Shown piece by piece: positions 1 to 12,785 of a DNA stretch of 64,000 nucleotides. The notes beneath the pieces are model-generated. The model worked only from the letters and a program-made list of their open reading frames with translations, searched no databases and had not been told where the DNA came from. Each line of letters starts with the position of its first letter. Position 1 is the first letter of the stretch. Source of the stretch: Paguma larvata (Eukaryota > Chordata > Mammalia > Carnivora > Viverridae); contig CM057836.1 of assembly GCA_030068075.1 (NCBI GenBank), forward strand, positions 71,399,788 to 71,463,787, read 5' to 3'. The position numbers were made by a program, and so were the translations under genes.

Positions 1-1019
1 CAGGAATAGGAAGGCCTCCCCTCCCTCCATTCTCTTCCTGGTAGGATGAGTTTTCTAGACCTTTCTTTCTCCAGGGCTGGCAGACAATGTGACACCACCT
101 ATGGCCTCAGGCAGCTTTTTAATGCTCACCAGGGTCCTTGAGCCGGGGTGAGGGTGGGAGATAAGTAATATGATACTAACTGTTAAATCACTGAAGACTA
201 TTTCCTAAAATATTATAGCGAAAGGGAAGCTGTGAACCCACCAGCTCCAGAAAAGGCCCTTCCTCTCTGGAACAGCAAACCACACCCCAAGAATAGGGCT
301 GAGGTTGGGAGCAGAGGCCAGACCGCCGTGAGGCCACAGGAGTGGGAAGTTCGTGTGTAGGCCGAGTTCTAGGGGAAGCCTCTAGGGCATCCGTCTTAAG
401 AGTGGGTGGCTGCAGCCCTAGGGGTGCACCAGATGATCCCTTGGGGCACACGAAGAAAACAGAGCTTCTTGCAAACTTATGTCATCCTCCAAAATTTCGA
501 TGCATGTTTGTAATGTATGTAGTCTGTCATAGTGGGTGTAGCATGGTTTGGGGGCATACTGGTATGGACTTGATAGCGCAGGTGGCGGGTCAGGATGCGT
601 GCAGCCGGGATCCTCCCCACGCAGGCCACTCCTGGTGCTCCCCCCCCAGGTGCTGGAGCCGTGCCACCGGCAGTGCCTGCAGGGCGTGCTCACTTGTTTG
701 GATGACAGGTCCAGCCCTGGCCTCTCCCAGCTGGGTGCTAGAGTTAGCAGGGGACTCAGGCCCACCTGAGTTACAGGTGGCAGGCCACCTGGACCCCCTC
801 TACCCCCTTCCACCCACCCCCAGGTTTCAGCACCTCCCTAGCCCTCTCTGCTCTCACCTGTTCAAAGTCTCTTCTCGCCCCCCTCCCTTGCCTGGACCCC
901 TCCCACTAGTGTGGCCTGCCCTGGGTGGCCCTCTCAGACCTCTCCTCCATGCCACACTCCCTCCTCACTAGGCGCTCAGGACCTGTTCTGGAATGCCTGT
1001 TGGATGCAATGAAAACGCT
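1..1019. other. intergenic flank downstream of TTC7A
   Basis: This lies beyond the inferred TTC7A cleavage site. I see no convincing gene. In human the next gene on this side is STPG4, transcribed toward TTC7A, so its 3' end could lie here or further left, but nothing in the sequence shows this. A short exon-like stretch on the plus strand at 653-709 has a C-rich AG before it and a GT after it. It is described among the findings. Confidence 0.5.
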
Positions 1020-1039
1020 GTGTCCCTTTCAAGGGTCTC

Positions 1040-1058
1040 TTTATTCAAGACCTTTATT
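1040..1058 (-). promoter_or_regulatory. TTC7A: tandem poly(A) signals of TTC7A
   Basis: Two AATAAA hexamers on the minus strand (tttatt at 1053-1058 and 1040-1045) stand 13 bases apart, about 2.0 kb past the stop codon region. I saw no other minus-strand AATAAA between here and the coding end. Cleavage is inferred at about 1015-1035. A 3'UTR of roughly 2 kb fits the long 3'UTR of the human mRNA. Confidence 0.65.
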
Positions 1059-1254
1059 TCAAACTGCCAGCAGCTTGGCCCAGCCCTCCGAGGCTTCCTC
1101 CAGAGGAACGCTGCAAGCCAAAATGCATCTGGCACCTTTCCTATCACCAATAACTGACTACCAATCTTCGGGCACCCTGAGGCAAACCAATAGCATTTGC
1201 GTTTTCTGTTTACTTTTCTTCTAATAGAATTTCAGATAAAAATAGATCTCTATC

Positions 1255-1292
1255 ACATACATATATATATATATTATATTTATACACACACG
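1255..1292. repeat. (AT)n / (CA)n microsatellite in 3'UTR
   Basis: An (AT)n run continues into TTATATTTATA and then a short CA run. It lies inside the inferred TTC7A 3'UTR, so the minus-strand mRNA would carry a U/A-rich and GU-rich stretch about 200 bases before the poly(A) signals. Confidence 0.85.
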
Positions 1293-2873
1293 TATCGAGA
1301 CAGAGATCCTTCAACCAAGCGGTGAAGGATCCAAGTGTCCTCTGCGGTGCCCCTCATGGAGTGGGAAGCCCAGGAGGAGCAGGCCTGCTCTGGGAGGCAC
1401 CTGGCGGTGTGCAGTGCTGAGCCAGTGAGGCGAGGAGGACGGGTCTCTCCCTCTGAGGAGCAGACTGGGCAGTGTCCAACCAGGGCAGCCCTCGCCCAGT
1501 CTGTCCACACACTCATCTTAAGACGAGAGAGACGTACCAGATGGAGCTTTAAAACTAAAACCCAAAGTGCAGAGAAAAAAAGGAATTCCCTGATAGGCCC
1601 GAGGGGCTGACTTCTTGGAGAATCCCAAGAGCATCACATGGCAGGGCTAGGGGAACCCACAGCCCACCAGCCCCAGGTTCCCTGCTGACAGGGATTTGCT
1701 CTGTCCCCTCCTCTGGTCTCCACAGTCCCCACTGGGCCCCAGGCAGGGGGGAGCCAAATGGCCAGGGTGGCAGGGGGTTGGGTCACCCATAAAAGCCTGA
1801 AGTGGAAATGGGCTGTGGGCGGTGAGATGTGCTGGGGTCAGTCCTGGAGACTGCCCAGCTTCATACCATTGTCCTCAGAGGGCTCTGCATTGTACCCATA
1901 TGGCCCAGAAACTTAAGGCTTGAAGGATATGTTGATGCAAGGTATTAGGAAGAACTGGGTCCAGCTGCCATGTTTGTATCCTAGGGTCTATAGCCTAGAG
2001 CCTAGGGAGGCCATTTGGGTTGGGGAATACTTCAGACGGGTGAGTGTGGCAGAAACGGAAGCTGAGTTAGGGCCGGTGCTCGGTGCCCCTGTCCAGACAC
2101 CAGGGGCCCAAAAGGCACTTGGCAGCAGAGAGGAAGAGCAGTGGGGCCCAACTGGCCTCACAGGGCAAAGAGGGGCAAAGCTGGGCATCCTCCAATCACT
2201 CAAACCTGGGAGAGGGACCCCGAGGTCCTATCCTCTTCCCATTTGCCAGCAGAATATTCAAGCCCTGACTGCTCTGGGCAAGACCTGAGAGTTATCTAAA
2301 ACCCTGTCCTGAGACTGGGGGCTGAGACTAGGACCCTGGCTCCCCGGGCACAGAGGCATAGATGGAGGTGAAGCGAGTCTGGTCACCATGACTCTGAGTC
2401 ACTTAGGGTTCAGGCAGACTGTCTCTCGAAGCACCGAGTTAGGAACAGGGGAAAACCCTCTTGGCCTAGTCAGAGGGCAGCTTGTGGGGCTCATCTTTGG
2501 TGTTGGAGAACATGGAGCTGAAGTTCAAGGCTAACACCTGTGCAAAGTCACTGGGAAATCTAGGGTCCGAGATGTGCAGGGTGGCAGGTATAGTGTGGGG
2601 GCTTCTAGACAGTAGGGGGAAGTACCTAGGAGACCCGGACCCTTACTGTACATTTAGATGGTGCACAGACACTCTGGGGAGACGCCCCCATGCTCATGTG
2701 GCTTCCCAGCGACTTCCTTACTCATAAATGCCACAATGTCTGTCTGAATCCCAAGGAGCAAAGGATTTGCTTTTGATGCAAATCTGGTCCACCCAACTCC
2801 AGATGAGCAGCTCCCAGACCCAGCTGGCCCTGGAGGGAAAGCAGGGCTGGAGTGGGGGAGGCAAGGAGAACTA

Positions 2874-3269
<396 letters not shown>

Positions 3270-3427
3270 TTACTGAAGGGCATCCTGGCCATCAGGGCAC
3301 AGCTCTGAGTCTCAGGCTTGGGAACCATCAAGTGACTGTTCTTGTTACCCGTGCAAATCCTACCCGTCCCTGCCCCAGCCCTGCTTCCCAGATCACCCGC
3401 TGTGGGAGCCCTGTCCCTCCTGGCCCC

Positions 3428-3622
3428 AAGGATGGGCTTTCAGGTCAGAGACCTGGCTTTGCATCTCCCCATTACAGCTGGGGATCCTGGCGAGTTACCT
3501 CTCTCTGGCCCTCAGTCTCCTCGTCTGTAAATGGGAAAGACCACAATACCCGCCTCTCGCTTTGTCAAGTTTACGGGAGTCACTATAGGTAAAGCCTGGC
3601 CAATGTCTGGTATGTGTGAGCT
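3428..3622 (+). repeat. MIR element
   Basis: The MIR core and 3' half are readable: a pyrimidine-rich 'gagttacctctctctggccctc', then a 'ctcgtctgtaaatgggaaa' block, then a decayed tail. The borders are approximate. Confidence 0.65.
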
Positions 3623-5197
3623 CTCAAATGGGTCTGTTACCCTGAGGCCTTGCTGCTGTACGTGGTGGGACCCTTTCCCCCAGGGATGCTGTAAGACGGA
3701 GGAATGTGTGCCACAGGGCTTCAGACTCTACAACTTTCCGCTCATGGGTACGTGGGGGCAGCTCCTCTGCAGCAGCAGTGGTCTTCCTGGGGACACCTGG
3801 GTCCCCAGATGGCCTGGTAGGTGAGGATCACAGGAGGGTGGATGCTGGGTAGAAGGCAAGGCTCTGGGGCGAGGAGTCAGGGGGGGCTAGGAAGCTTGGC
3901 GCTGCTTGTCTTCAACAACCCCGTGGCAGAGAGGAAGTGACAGGAATTGTCATCAAAGTTTGGGAAGTGAAACTGGCGTTGTGTCCCTTCTGTGTCCTCT
4001 TCCACTCATATTGGGGTGGGTGCAGGGAGGTGGGGGGATAGGGTGGTGAGTAGGGGGGCAGCCAGAACCCCCTGCAGCCTCTAGTCCCAGAAAGGCTGCT
4101 TTGTGCCATTCCACTGATCTGTGTTTCAGCCCTCACAGGAGGCATGGGATGGCAGCACAGGGGGCCCTCCCCTCATTCAGAGATTTGAGGTAAAGCCTAA
4201 CCCTGACTTCCTGGACAGGCAGGGGGCTGGGGTGGGGGAGGGGAGCTGTCTTCTATGTGCCTGGAGCCCCCTCTCGGGTGCCCGCCCACTGATGGCCATG
4301 TACATTTTTAGCTGGAACATTTTCCTCTTCACCACGCTCCCCAGAGTTAGGCCTTGTTGCTATGGAGACCCACTGGGGAAGATGCACATGCCTGACTTCA
4401 TAAAGTCCTCTGAGAGCTTGGAACACGACCAATTAGGCAAAAGTGAAAGATGGTGCTCAGGAAGCCCTAGGAAGAGCCTCTTCCTCTCCAGAGGTGCTGG
4501 CTGGTGGTGGTCCTGTGGCCCGGGGCCAGGAAAGCAATGGGGAGCCGTATTCACAGTGCCTCTTTACCCCGGGGCGAAGCGGTCTGCAGAGAACCACATG
4601 GATGGGGTGGAGGACAGGGGAGCCATGGCAGGGCGGAGCCACATGGGAGCCATGCTGACTCAGGGCTGCCTGGGACCAGAGGGCAGTGCCCAGTCTGGCC
4701 AGCAGGGCTCCAGGCCAAGCCGCGCCGCCCGCATGGCCTGGGAGCTGGACCCTGAGCAGCTCACGATGGAACAGGGCCCACAGGGAGGAGGGAAGGAAGG
4801 CGAGACGACAGGCCGCCAGACACCAGAATTAAGCACCAAAAACGGAAGGTTTGAGCCCTGTGAGAGCTGCCCCCGGAGGAGCTACAGGGGACAGATGGGG
4901 AGGGCTGCCAGGGCCGCCCGGAGAGAGGGTGGGGCTGCCACAGTGAGCTTACACGCTGAGTTTTCTATACTGAGTTTCCATGTGAGATTTCGTTTGAGAA
5001 GAGACTCCGCTGCTAAAACAGAGTTCGAAAACCCCTGATCTCAAGAAGCATGTGGGTGTATGGGGAAGGGGCCAGATGTGCCTGCAGACTGAACAGGGTG
5101 GGGGTGTGTGTGTGTGCTTCTCTCTCTCTCTCTTTGGTTTAGTTCTCGGGAAGTTTGCAGAAGGCTCCTCTGCATATTTCCTGTAGAGGAAAAAGCC

Positions 5198-5365
5198 AGG
5201 GCTCCTCAGCCAGAAGACCTCGGCTGGGCTGGAATCCCAGCTTTGCTACTGACAAGTGCAGTGACCATGGGCGGATGGCCCATTTTCTCTGAGCTGTGGT
5301 TTCCTCATCTGCACCCAGGGAATGGAACGGTGCTTCTTGGTGGGTAACCGTGCAGGTTCTGCAGT
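5198..5365 (+). repeat. MIR element
   Basis: MIR-like order: 'ggaatcccagctttgctact', then a 'ctgtggtttcctcatctgca' block. It is diverged and the borders are approximate. Confidence 0.6.
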
Positions 5366-8300
5366 GATGAGTTTGAAATCATGTAGTCAGGGCGCACGGC
5401 GGGCAGACAGCAAATGGAAGGGTCCCCAGGATGCACGGAGGGTCCTGCCCGAGTGAGGAGGAGTAGCAGGTGATTCTTCTAGAGGGCAAGGCTCTCTGTG
5501 GGTGAAGACTGGGGACTGGGGTGGGGTTGGATCACGTCCCCCACACCCTGGGGTGCTGCCCTCAGAGCCTGAAAGGAGACACCGGGCTGGGGTCAGGCTG
5601 GGGCCCCAGGGCCTGTAACAGGATCTGCTGCCACCTGCCTGAGACACCAGCCTGTTCGTGTTTGGTAGCAACTCGGAGCTGTTTGCTGCCTGACAACTGG
5701 GCAGAGCCTGCCTCGGGGAGACGTGAGGTCTCACCTGCTCTGCCCCCAGCCTGGCGCTGTGCCAACGGCCCGCCATCGCCCTCCTGGCACCCCACCCCAG
5801 CTGACCAGAGAATAGGTCTCCAGGGAGATGGTAGGAACACAATTCCATCCAAATATCCCTGGTGACTGTTCCCTGACTCTGGCCAGGGGGCACCTGTGCC
5901 AAGAGAAACCAGACCTGTTGGTGACTCAGCCTCTGACCCTCACCTGGGAGATGTCATAGTCGCGCTGCCACCCGCAGCGGTTTGCAAGCGATGTGCAAGT
6001 CGCTTATGGCAGTTGCGCACTGCGCCTGTGGGAGGGCCGAGGTTCCCGGCCGCTCAGAGAGGGCAGGGCCACGGGGGAAGTTCTCAGAAATTCCCAACTC
6101 CATCCATTCTCCCCCCGCATCCCCCTTCGTGGATCTCAGAGACCAGGGAGCACCTGGCCTCATCTCAAGTACCCAGGAGCCTGCTCCCCTAGGAAGCCTT
6201 TCCCAAGGTCAGCACCTCCAAGCCACACCAGCACCTTGAGACTGTACTCCGTTACTGTGGGCTCTGGTGTGGGATTCCTGTCCTGCCCCTTCCTAGGCTG
6301 GGAGGGACAGGGTCCCTGGCTCCTGCCTGCTTTGCTATTCTTCACAGGATGGCAGCTCAAAAGAGCTCTGGGGAGAGGGTCTCGGCTTGGAGCCAGGTAC
6401 ACCAGAGGCTGTGTGCATGCGTACCACTCTGCTTATGGCCACAACAACAGGCAGCCCGAGGGGCTCTCTGAGGGGGACCCTCCCTGTTGAAAGACTAGGT
6501 TCTCTGGGGGCGGGGGGCGGGGGTACGCGGGCTACAGCCTGGGATGGGAAAGGGAAAGAACGGTCCCCCATCTTCCTTTTTCAGAATTGGTACTGCATCT
6601 CACCCCATTAATTCAGTGCCTGACACTGTCCCCCAGAGGGGAGGGGCAGCAGGAAGGTCCAGGCTGTGTGCCTGTCTTTTTCTTCTTCTAGGGGAGGCCT
6701 GCACTGGGGAGCAGCCCCTAGCGCTAGGCCAGCTGTAGGCTAGGCTGAGAGCTCCCTCCCTGTCCCTACCCTCAAGTATTTATAGAAGTTATTTCGGGAA
6801 TTTTCTTTCTGAGCTCAAGGCACATTCCTGGGATTCTGTAACAGCCTTTCCAGCTGGGAAGCAGGGAATGAACTAGAGATGCTAGAGCCTCCTGGTTCCA
6901 GGAGCCCTCTTCCAGGGGACCCTGGGGCCGAGGGGAGGAACCTGGGGTGGGGTCACCTCTGAGGCTGCTCCCTCCACCCACCCTGAGGCTGCCACACCCT
7001 GCGGAGGCCGCCCACATTCCAGCCCAAGCTCAGGGCCCCCCTCACCCCCTCACCTCCCGGCAGGCCCCAGGTCCTCCCAGGTGTGTCAGCCTCAACCTGT
7101 CCAACCAGACTGGGGATGAGGTGTCTCTCCAGGCTGAGAACGGAGCCCACATATCACCACATCCCTCCTGGACCTGGGGCAGCTCCAAAGCCCCGGGCTG
7201 GTCCTCCCTCCCTGTCTGGAGAAGGGGCACAAATCCTTCTAGACCCCACCCAGCACCTGGTTGACAAGCTCTATCAGACTCACTTGGAGCCCAGCTGGGT
7301 GGGGGTCTTCTGGGGTAGCAAAAGTGGCCATGCTCCTGTGGCAGAACCCAGGCCTTCCTTCCTCCTCCTGCCCCTCTCCCTCACCGAGGTGAAATGTCCA
7401 GGAACACCAGCGGGCCTCTCGGCTGCGGTGGGGGTTGTTTGTCTTGACAAGGCAAAGGCCAGGCTCCAAGATAAACAAACACTGGCTTGATGAGAAGGCA
7501 TCACGTCCTGGGGGGCTCCCTTGCCAGCGCCGTCCCTAGGCAGGGGGCTGGGCCTTTCCTCCTCCCACGTTCTGGGCTGGTTTCAGGTTCTAGGCCAGAT
7601 GGAGGCTCTGCCCTCCCCTCCCCAGCACAGCTAGGCCCTCAGGGCTAGGTCAGGAGCCTGGACTTCTCCTTTTCAAAGTGAATACCCTGTAATGGTCAGT
7701 GAGTTGGGGGGCGCCATTTCAGAAGCTCCCCTCTCTGGGCAGGAGGGTGTGGGTGCTGCATACCGGACAAGGGGAAGGCTTGAACCCTGCTGCACTCTCC
7801 AGACACGGTGAGTCTTTCAGACCATGGATTCTGGAGCAAAATTAAGCCAACAATGCTTAACTATTGTTCTGACCTCAGTCTATGACAGGCTGACAGAAGG
7901 CGTCCCTTCCACTTTCTCATCAGGGTTGGTGAGGACTTCAGGAGGCCACGGTGAAGCCCAAGATTTTCCAAAAGTCCTGAGCCAGAGCCAGGGGAACATG
8001 CCTTCACCTTCTCGAAGGTCTCTGAGCTGGGACTGAGGGTGCACTGTGTGGGCTGGCGGCTGTGGCGGCCCAGGAATGAGATGGGTGGGCAAGAGGCTGA
8101 ACCCCAGTGAGGCCCTTGCTGGCTTTGCCCTCCCACCTCCCCACACAGTAAGCCTCCGAAACTCCCCTCTCCCTCCCTGTCCACTCCACTTTCCCACCAG
8201 GGAATGCAGACCGCAGGTAGTACTGGGGAGGGACGAGGGAGAGAGAACTCACAATAAAACCACAGCACGAGGAGGAGGTCAAACAGCCAACGAGACATTC

Positions 8301-9142
8301 CTACTGAACTTTCCGGTCAAATGAGCAATGTTCCCCGTCTACTGGAGCTGGTAGGGCCGGCGCTGACCGTGAGGAGGGACCACACGTGTGTGTAAAAGAA
8401 CTCAGGGTCTCCACACACCTAGCACATTTCTAGGCCTTCCCGTTCCTTCAGACTGCCTGCATTCTCTGTGTCACCTAGAAAAGCCTAGAGCAGGTAGGGT
8501 GTCCTGGACCCCGAGGCATCGGGCCCCAGGAGCCAGAAACCCTGCTGATCTGTGGGTTTGCCAGCCTCATCCAGCGTCAGGGAACCTCCAGAGGGCCAAG
8601 CCCTGGGTTTCACTTTTCAGCTGCTCAGGACACTTTTCCTCCTGAAAGCCAGGAAGCAGAGGCTGAACCAGACTGACCACAACAGAGCCCAGGGTGGAAA
8701 GCCAAGCAGGGCCTCCCCAGAAGCGGGCCTGCTCTGCCACTCCTCCGGCAGCCTCAGATCACCAGCATGTCCCTTTAGCTGAAGAGACCAGCTGGGAAAC
8801 TGCTCTCACTCTCAACTCAGACTCCTGCCTACTGAGCAGGCATTCCCTGCTCTTGGCTAAGGTCAGCCTGGCCTTGCAGTCTGTATACCCTTGTCCCAGG
8901 CACAGGGCACTTGGGGCCCGGGCCCTCCACATCTCTGCCTTGGCCAGACTTGCCTGATGGGCTCAGTAAGGACCTAGAGGCTCTGCTACAAAGAATCTCT
9001 GGAGCTTGGCTCTCGGCCTCTACTTCCTTCTGCAAACCAAGAGCATCTGAACTTGGCCTAGAAGCCGTGCTTCAGAGTGAAAAAGGTAAAAGTAACCCCA
9101 AACACTGGGCCATTCACTTACATGCTTATTTAACCTAATTCT

Positions 9143-9346
9143 TAAAAATTTTTTAAGTTTATTAAGAGACAGAGTGTGAGCAGGGGAGGGGCAGAGAGAG
9201 AGAGAGAGAGAGACAGAATCCTCATCAGGCTTTAGGCTCCAAGCTGTCAGCACAGAGCCCGACATGGGGCTTGAACTCACGAACTGCGAGATCATGACCT
9301 GAGCCGAAGTTGGACGCATAACCCACTGAGCCACCCAGGCGCCCCT
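9143..9346 (-). mobile_element. SINEC (feliform tRNA-derived SINE)
   Basis: A full-length carnivore SINE in reverse orientation: T-rich end and (GA)n at the low side, then 'cgagatcatgacctgagc', and a head ending 'gagccacccaggcgcccct'. Imperfect target-site duplications taacctaattct / taatctaattct flank it. Confidence 0.95.
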
Positions 9347-9369
9347 AATCTAATTCTAAGAAGAGACCT

Positions 9370-9505
9370 AGGTGCTTGGCATTGTGATTACCATTTTACA
9401 GGTGAGGGCACTGAGGTTCTGATAGGTTGAAGAACTTGGTCATGGTGGAATAGTGAATATAGGCAAAGTGGGTCCCGAGTCCAGGTCACTTAGCCTTGAA
9501 GGCTG
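9370..9505 (-). repeat. MIR element
   Basis: A reverse MIR: 'ttaccattttacaggtgagg' followed by the 'gaagaacttggtcatggt' region typical of the inverted element. It sits immediately beside the SINEC copy. Confidence 0.65.
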
Positions 9506-9565
9506 TGCTTCAACCTCTAGACACGAGCTGGCCCTGATACTGGGGCTTAAAGACCATCCCAGCCA

Positions 9566-9785
9566 TGGGTGCCTGGGTGGCTCAGTCGGTTGAGTGTCTG
9601 ACTTCGGTTCAGGTCATGATCTCACGGTTTGTGAGTTTGAGCCCCGTGTTGGGCTGTGTGCCGACCTGCTCAGAGCCTGGAGCCTGCTTCAGCTTCTGTG
9701 TCTCCCTCTCTCTCTGCCCCTCCCCTGCTCACACTTGTTTTTTTTCTCTCTCTTTCTCAAAAATAAATAGAAACATTAAAAAAAA
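9566..9785 (+). mobile_element. SINEC (feliform SINE) with perfect 10-bp target duplication
   Basis: The head is 'gtgcctgggtggctcagtcg', followed by a 'gatctcacggtttgtgag' body, a (TC)n tract and an A-rich tail. The duplication atcccagcca stands at 9556-9565 and 9786-9795, which fixes both ends and shows L1-type target-primed insertion. Confidence 0.97.
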
Positions 9786-12599
9786 ATCCCAGCCAACCAG
9801 TTTCAGAGGAAAACGACAGGCAGCTCTGAGGCCCCAGGTCCTTGCCCAGCACCCGCTCCCTACCTTCTCAGAACCCTGATGGCACCATGGGCCACCTGGC
9901 AGCCCAAGGGAATCAGGGCCAATGACCCTTGTCCCGCAGCGGGAGGTCAAGCAGTCTGGTCACAGGTGGAGCTCAGCCTTAGGTCATTTGCTATCAAATC
10001 CTCCACACTAATGATGACAAAAATGCCTGATGACGACTTATCTTTTCACAGCACTCAACCTATCTGAGCTCTAAAATCTTCCCTTTGAGGTCACAAGGGC
10101 CTGAATTATTATCCCCATTTGAGAGAAGAGAAAACTGAGCCAGTGAGAAGTAATCTCGCAGGCTTTCATAACTCAAGGGCGGACAGGGCTGGCTGTCTGT
10201 CTTAGGTGTGTCACTTCTCCAGTCTAGTCCTGCCCTCCAGGATTGGGGATGGGGCCAGTCAGGCGAGGAGGACGGCAAGAGCTCTGTGCAGCCAGAGTTC
10301 ACCTGTCTGGCCTCAGGCAGCAGAGCCTGCTGTGGGATTCCTGAAGCACCTGCAAAGGGCCTAACCCAGAACCTCAAGGCTGGGCGGGGTGGAGCCCTGG
10401 TCCTGGCTGACTCAGGCCTCGCCTTAGGGAGCGCAGGGATGGTGGTGGAGAGCTTCTGCAGACTTAGGGCAGGGCGTGGCAAGCCCCAGCCTGGGGAAAG
10501 AGGGGCCAGAGTCTCTGGGGCCGGCCACGTGCTACGGCCATGCCCCCAATCCCTCAAGCCCACTTGAGGAATGAGACAGCTGGGAGTGAGAGGTAACGAA
10601 TGCAGAGAAATAATTCACTGCCACACTCTCATTGGGGTAACGGATGACAGAAACGCTGTCTTCCTGTCTTTCCAGGGCCATCTGGAGAGAGAAGAGGCTG
10701 GGTCACATGATCAGGACTGCTTCAGAAATTACATCTCCAGGAATTACATCACAGGAGCCAAAGTTCATTTAGGGCAGTTTCTCCCGCTGCTGCTGGGGTG
10801 CCCGAGGAGGAAAGGTTTCTGGGGAGATGGGACAATGACAGCCTGGAACTCTGGACCAAGAAGAAAGCATGACCATGGGCAAAGGCCAGTGAGAAGCAGG
10901 GAAGCCTGGCCAGAGAGGCGCCAGAAAACCTGAGTCTGTCCCTGGGACAGCAGGGTGGGGGGCCGCGCAAAGACACAGGCGCAGGGATGCAGCGTACCTG
11001 TCCACTCCTGGCCGAGGCTCTTGAGTTGTCTCTTGCAGTGAGCCAGGCTGCATCAAAACATCCACACTCCTGGCTCAGCCGAGGGGCGGGCAGGGAGAAT
11101 GAGTCAGTCTGCGGCCAAGGCTGGTAACCTCCCACCATTAAAGTCAGGGGACCTCATGGTCCTCCCGGGAGGGCTCTCAGTGACTTGACCCTTCCATTAG
11201 TCCCTCCTGGGTTCCTTGCCTTCCCCAGGCATCCCTGTTCCTTCGGAGATGCAGAGGGATTCCTGAGAGGTGGCAGGGCAGAGAAAGGCTCAGAGAGAGA
11301 GGGCTGCAGGCACCTCTGATTCCTCTCCACCAAGCCCGTGGAGCCCTCTCTGAAGTGTCACCTGGGGACCAACTCCTCTGCTTCCTTTCTCATGTTTCCT
11401 CAAAGCAGGCAAGTCGACTTCAAGCTCCCCCTCCATGACGAGATTCTTCTGCCTGTAAATTAAGTGCCGAACACCCAGGCTGAGTGAGTAGGGTTTCTGG
11501 CTTCCTGGTGTCCCCACAGGCAAGACTGGCAAAGACTGGTAAAGACTGTCAGGACCTGCTCCTGAGATTTCACTGAGAATTTCCATCTGCAGAGAGCATG
11601 GTTTTTTCTTTTTGCATCAGGCAGCCTCCCGAAGCAACCTGGTCATCCGTGGGCCTAGTGGAGGTGGCCGCCTGCAGGGCTGGGGTTTGATGCCACAGAC
11701 TCCTCTGGGGCACTGCTGAGGCAGAGCGAGACTCTTTCCTGGCAAAGTACCACTAAGCTGGTGTCTCTTTCCTGCGTGTTGGGTGGAAAATCCTGAGCTG
11801 AGTCCAGGGTGGAGCCTGAACCACGGGAACACCTCCCATCACATCCAGGGCAGGGAGGGCGGCAGGACCCGGAAAGTAGAGAACCTGCTTCTGGGCCAAA
11901 GTTCATTTTCTTAGAAATGCCTGAACCCTGCCTCCTAAAAGCAATCGCCTTCCACTCACAGAAGCTTTCTCTGGCCTGTCCCCAAAGCTCCTGTCCCATC
12001 CACACAGCCCCAGGGAGAGGGCCTGAGGCTGGCGCCCTGGTGTTTGACGATCCTGCCCTAAGGACTGTAAGGCTGAAGCCGGCACCCACACAGCTCACCG
12101 AGGGACCCAGAGCTCTCCCAGCCCAGGCTGTGGGTGGCTGTGGTCTCGGGGGAGGGGCGCCTCTCCTCTCCTTGCACCTATCAGAGGCTGATGTCCTCAG
12201 ATGTGGTGTGGCAAGGCCAGGATGCACTCCTTGGGAACCTGCCCTGGCAATGACTGCATGAGGGGCCGCGTGGGTATCAGTTCCCCGTCACGTTTCTTCC
12301 TCTGGACAGTTCTCCAGCAATGCGCCCACCTCCAGAGTTCATGAAGGCTGAGGTAACTGATGTGTCTCCGTCATCCTCTACTACTTGTACAGCGAATCCC
12401 TTACATAAATGACAGGTTGACTTAGACCAACAGGTAGTGGCGCCCCTGATGTTGCACCAAGGTGAAGAACATCTGAAGGTCACGTGTGTGCTCAGTGAGA
12501 AAAAGTCCTGTGATCGATTAGCAATGTCTGTCACGGGTGTGGGACTGGAGAGGAGAGACTTATACGTTGTTCTGCCTTCTTGGACGTTGCACTGAAGAC

Positions 12600-12785
12600 T
12601 TTAAGGAGCACTTTCACACGCATCACCTCATTTGAGTAGACGTGGTTTAGGAATGATGTAGATTATTATTCGTTTACAAAAGGAGACATCAGGAACGTAG
12701 AAGTTAAGTGTGTCTTTTCCTAAATCACCCAAATGAATTAGGACCAGAGCCAGGATTAGGTCCCAGATGTCGTGAGTCTGAAGCC
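12600..12785 (-). repeat. MIR element
   Basis: A diverged reverse MIR: 'catcacctcatttgagtaga', a pyrimidine/A-rich middle, then 'gaccagagccaggattagg'. Borders are approximate. Confidence 0.55.

Noticed and set aside
4121..5038. 305-codon plus-strand open frame
   Set aside because: It lies wholly within intron 19 and is GC-driven. It has no recognisable domain, no exon borders and low-complexity composition.
9143..9346. tRNA gene at SINE heads
   Set aside because: The A and B box-like words belong to the tRNA-derived head of SINEC; no intact cloverleaf is present.
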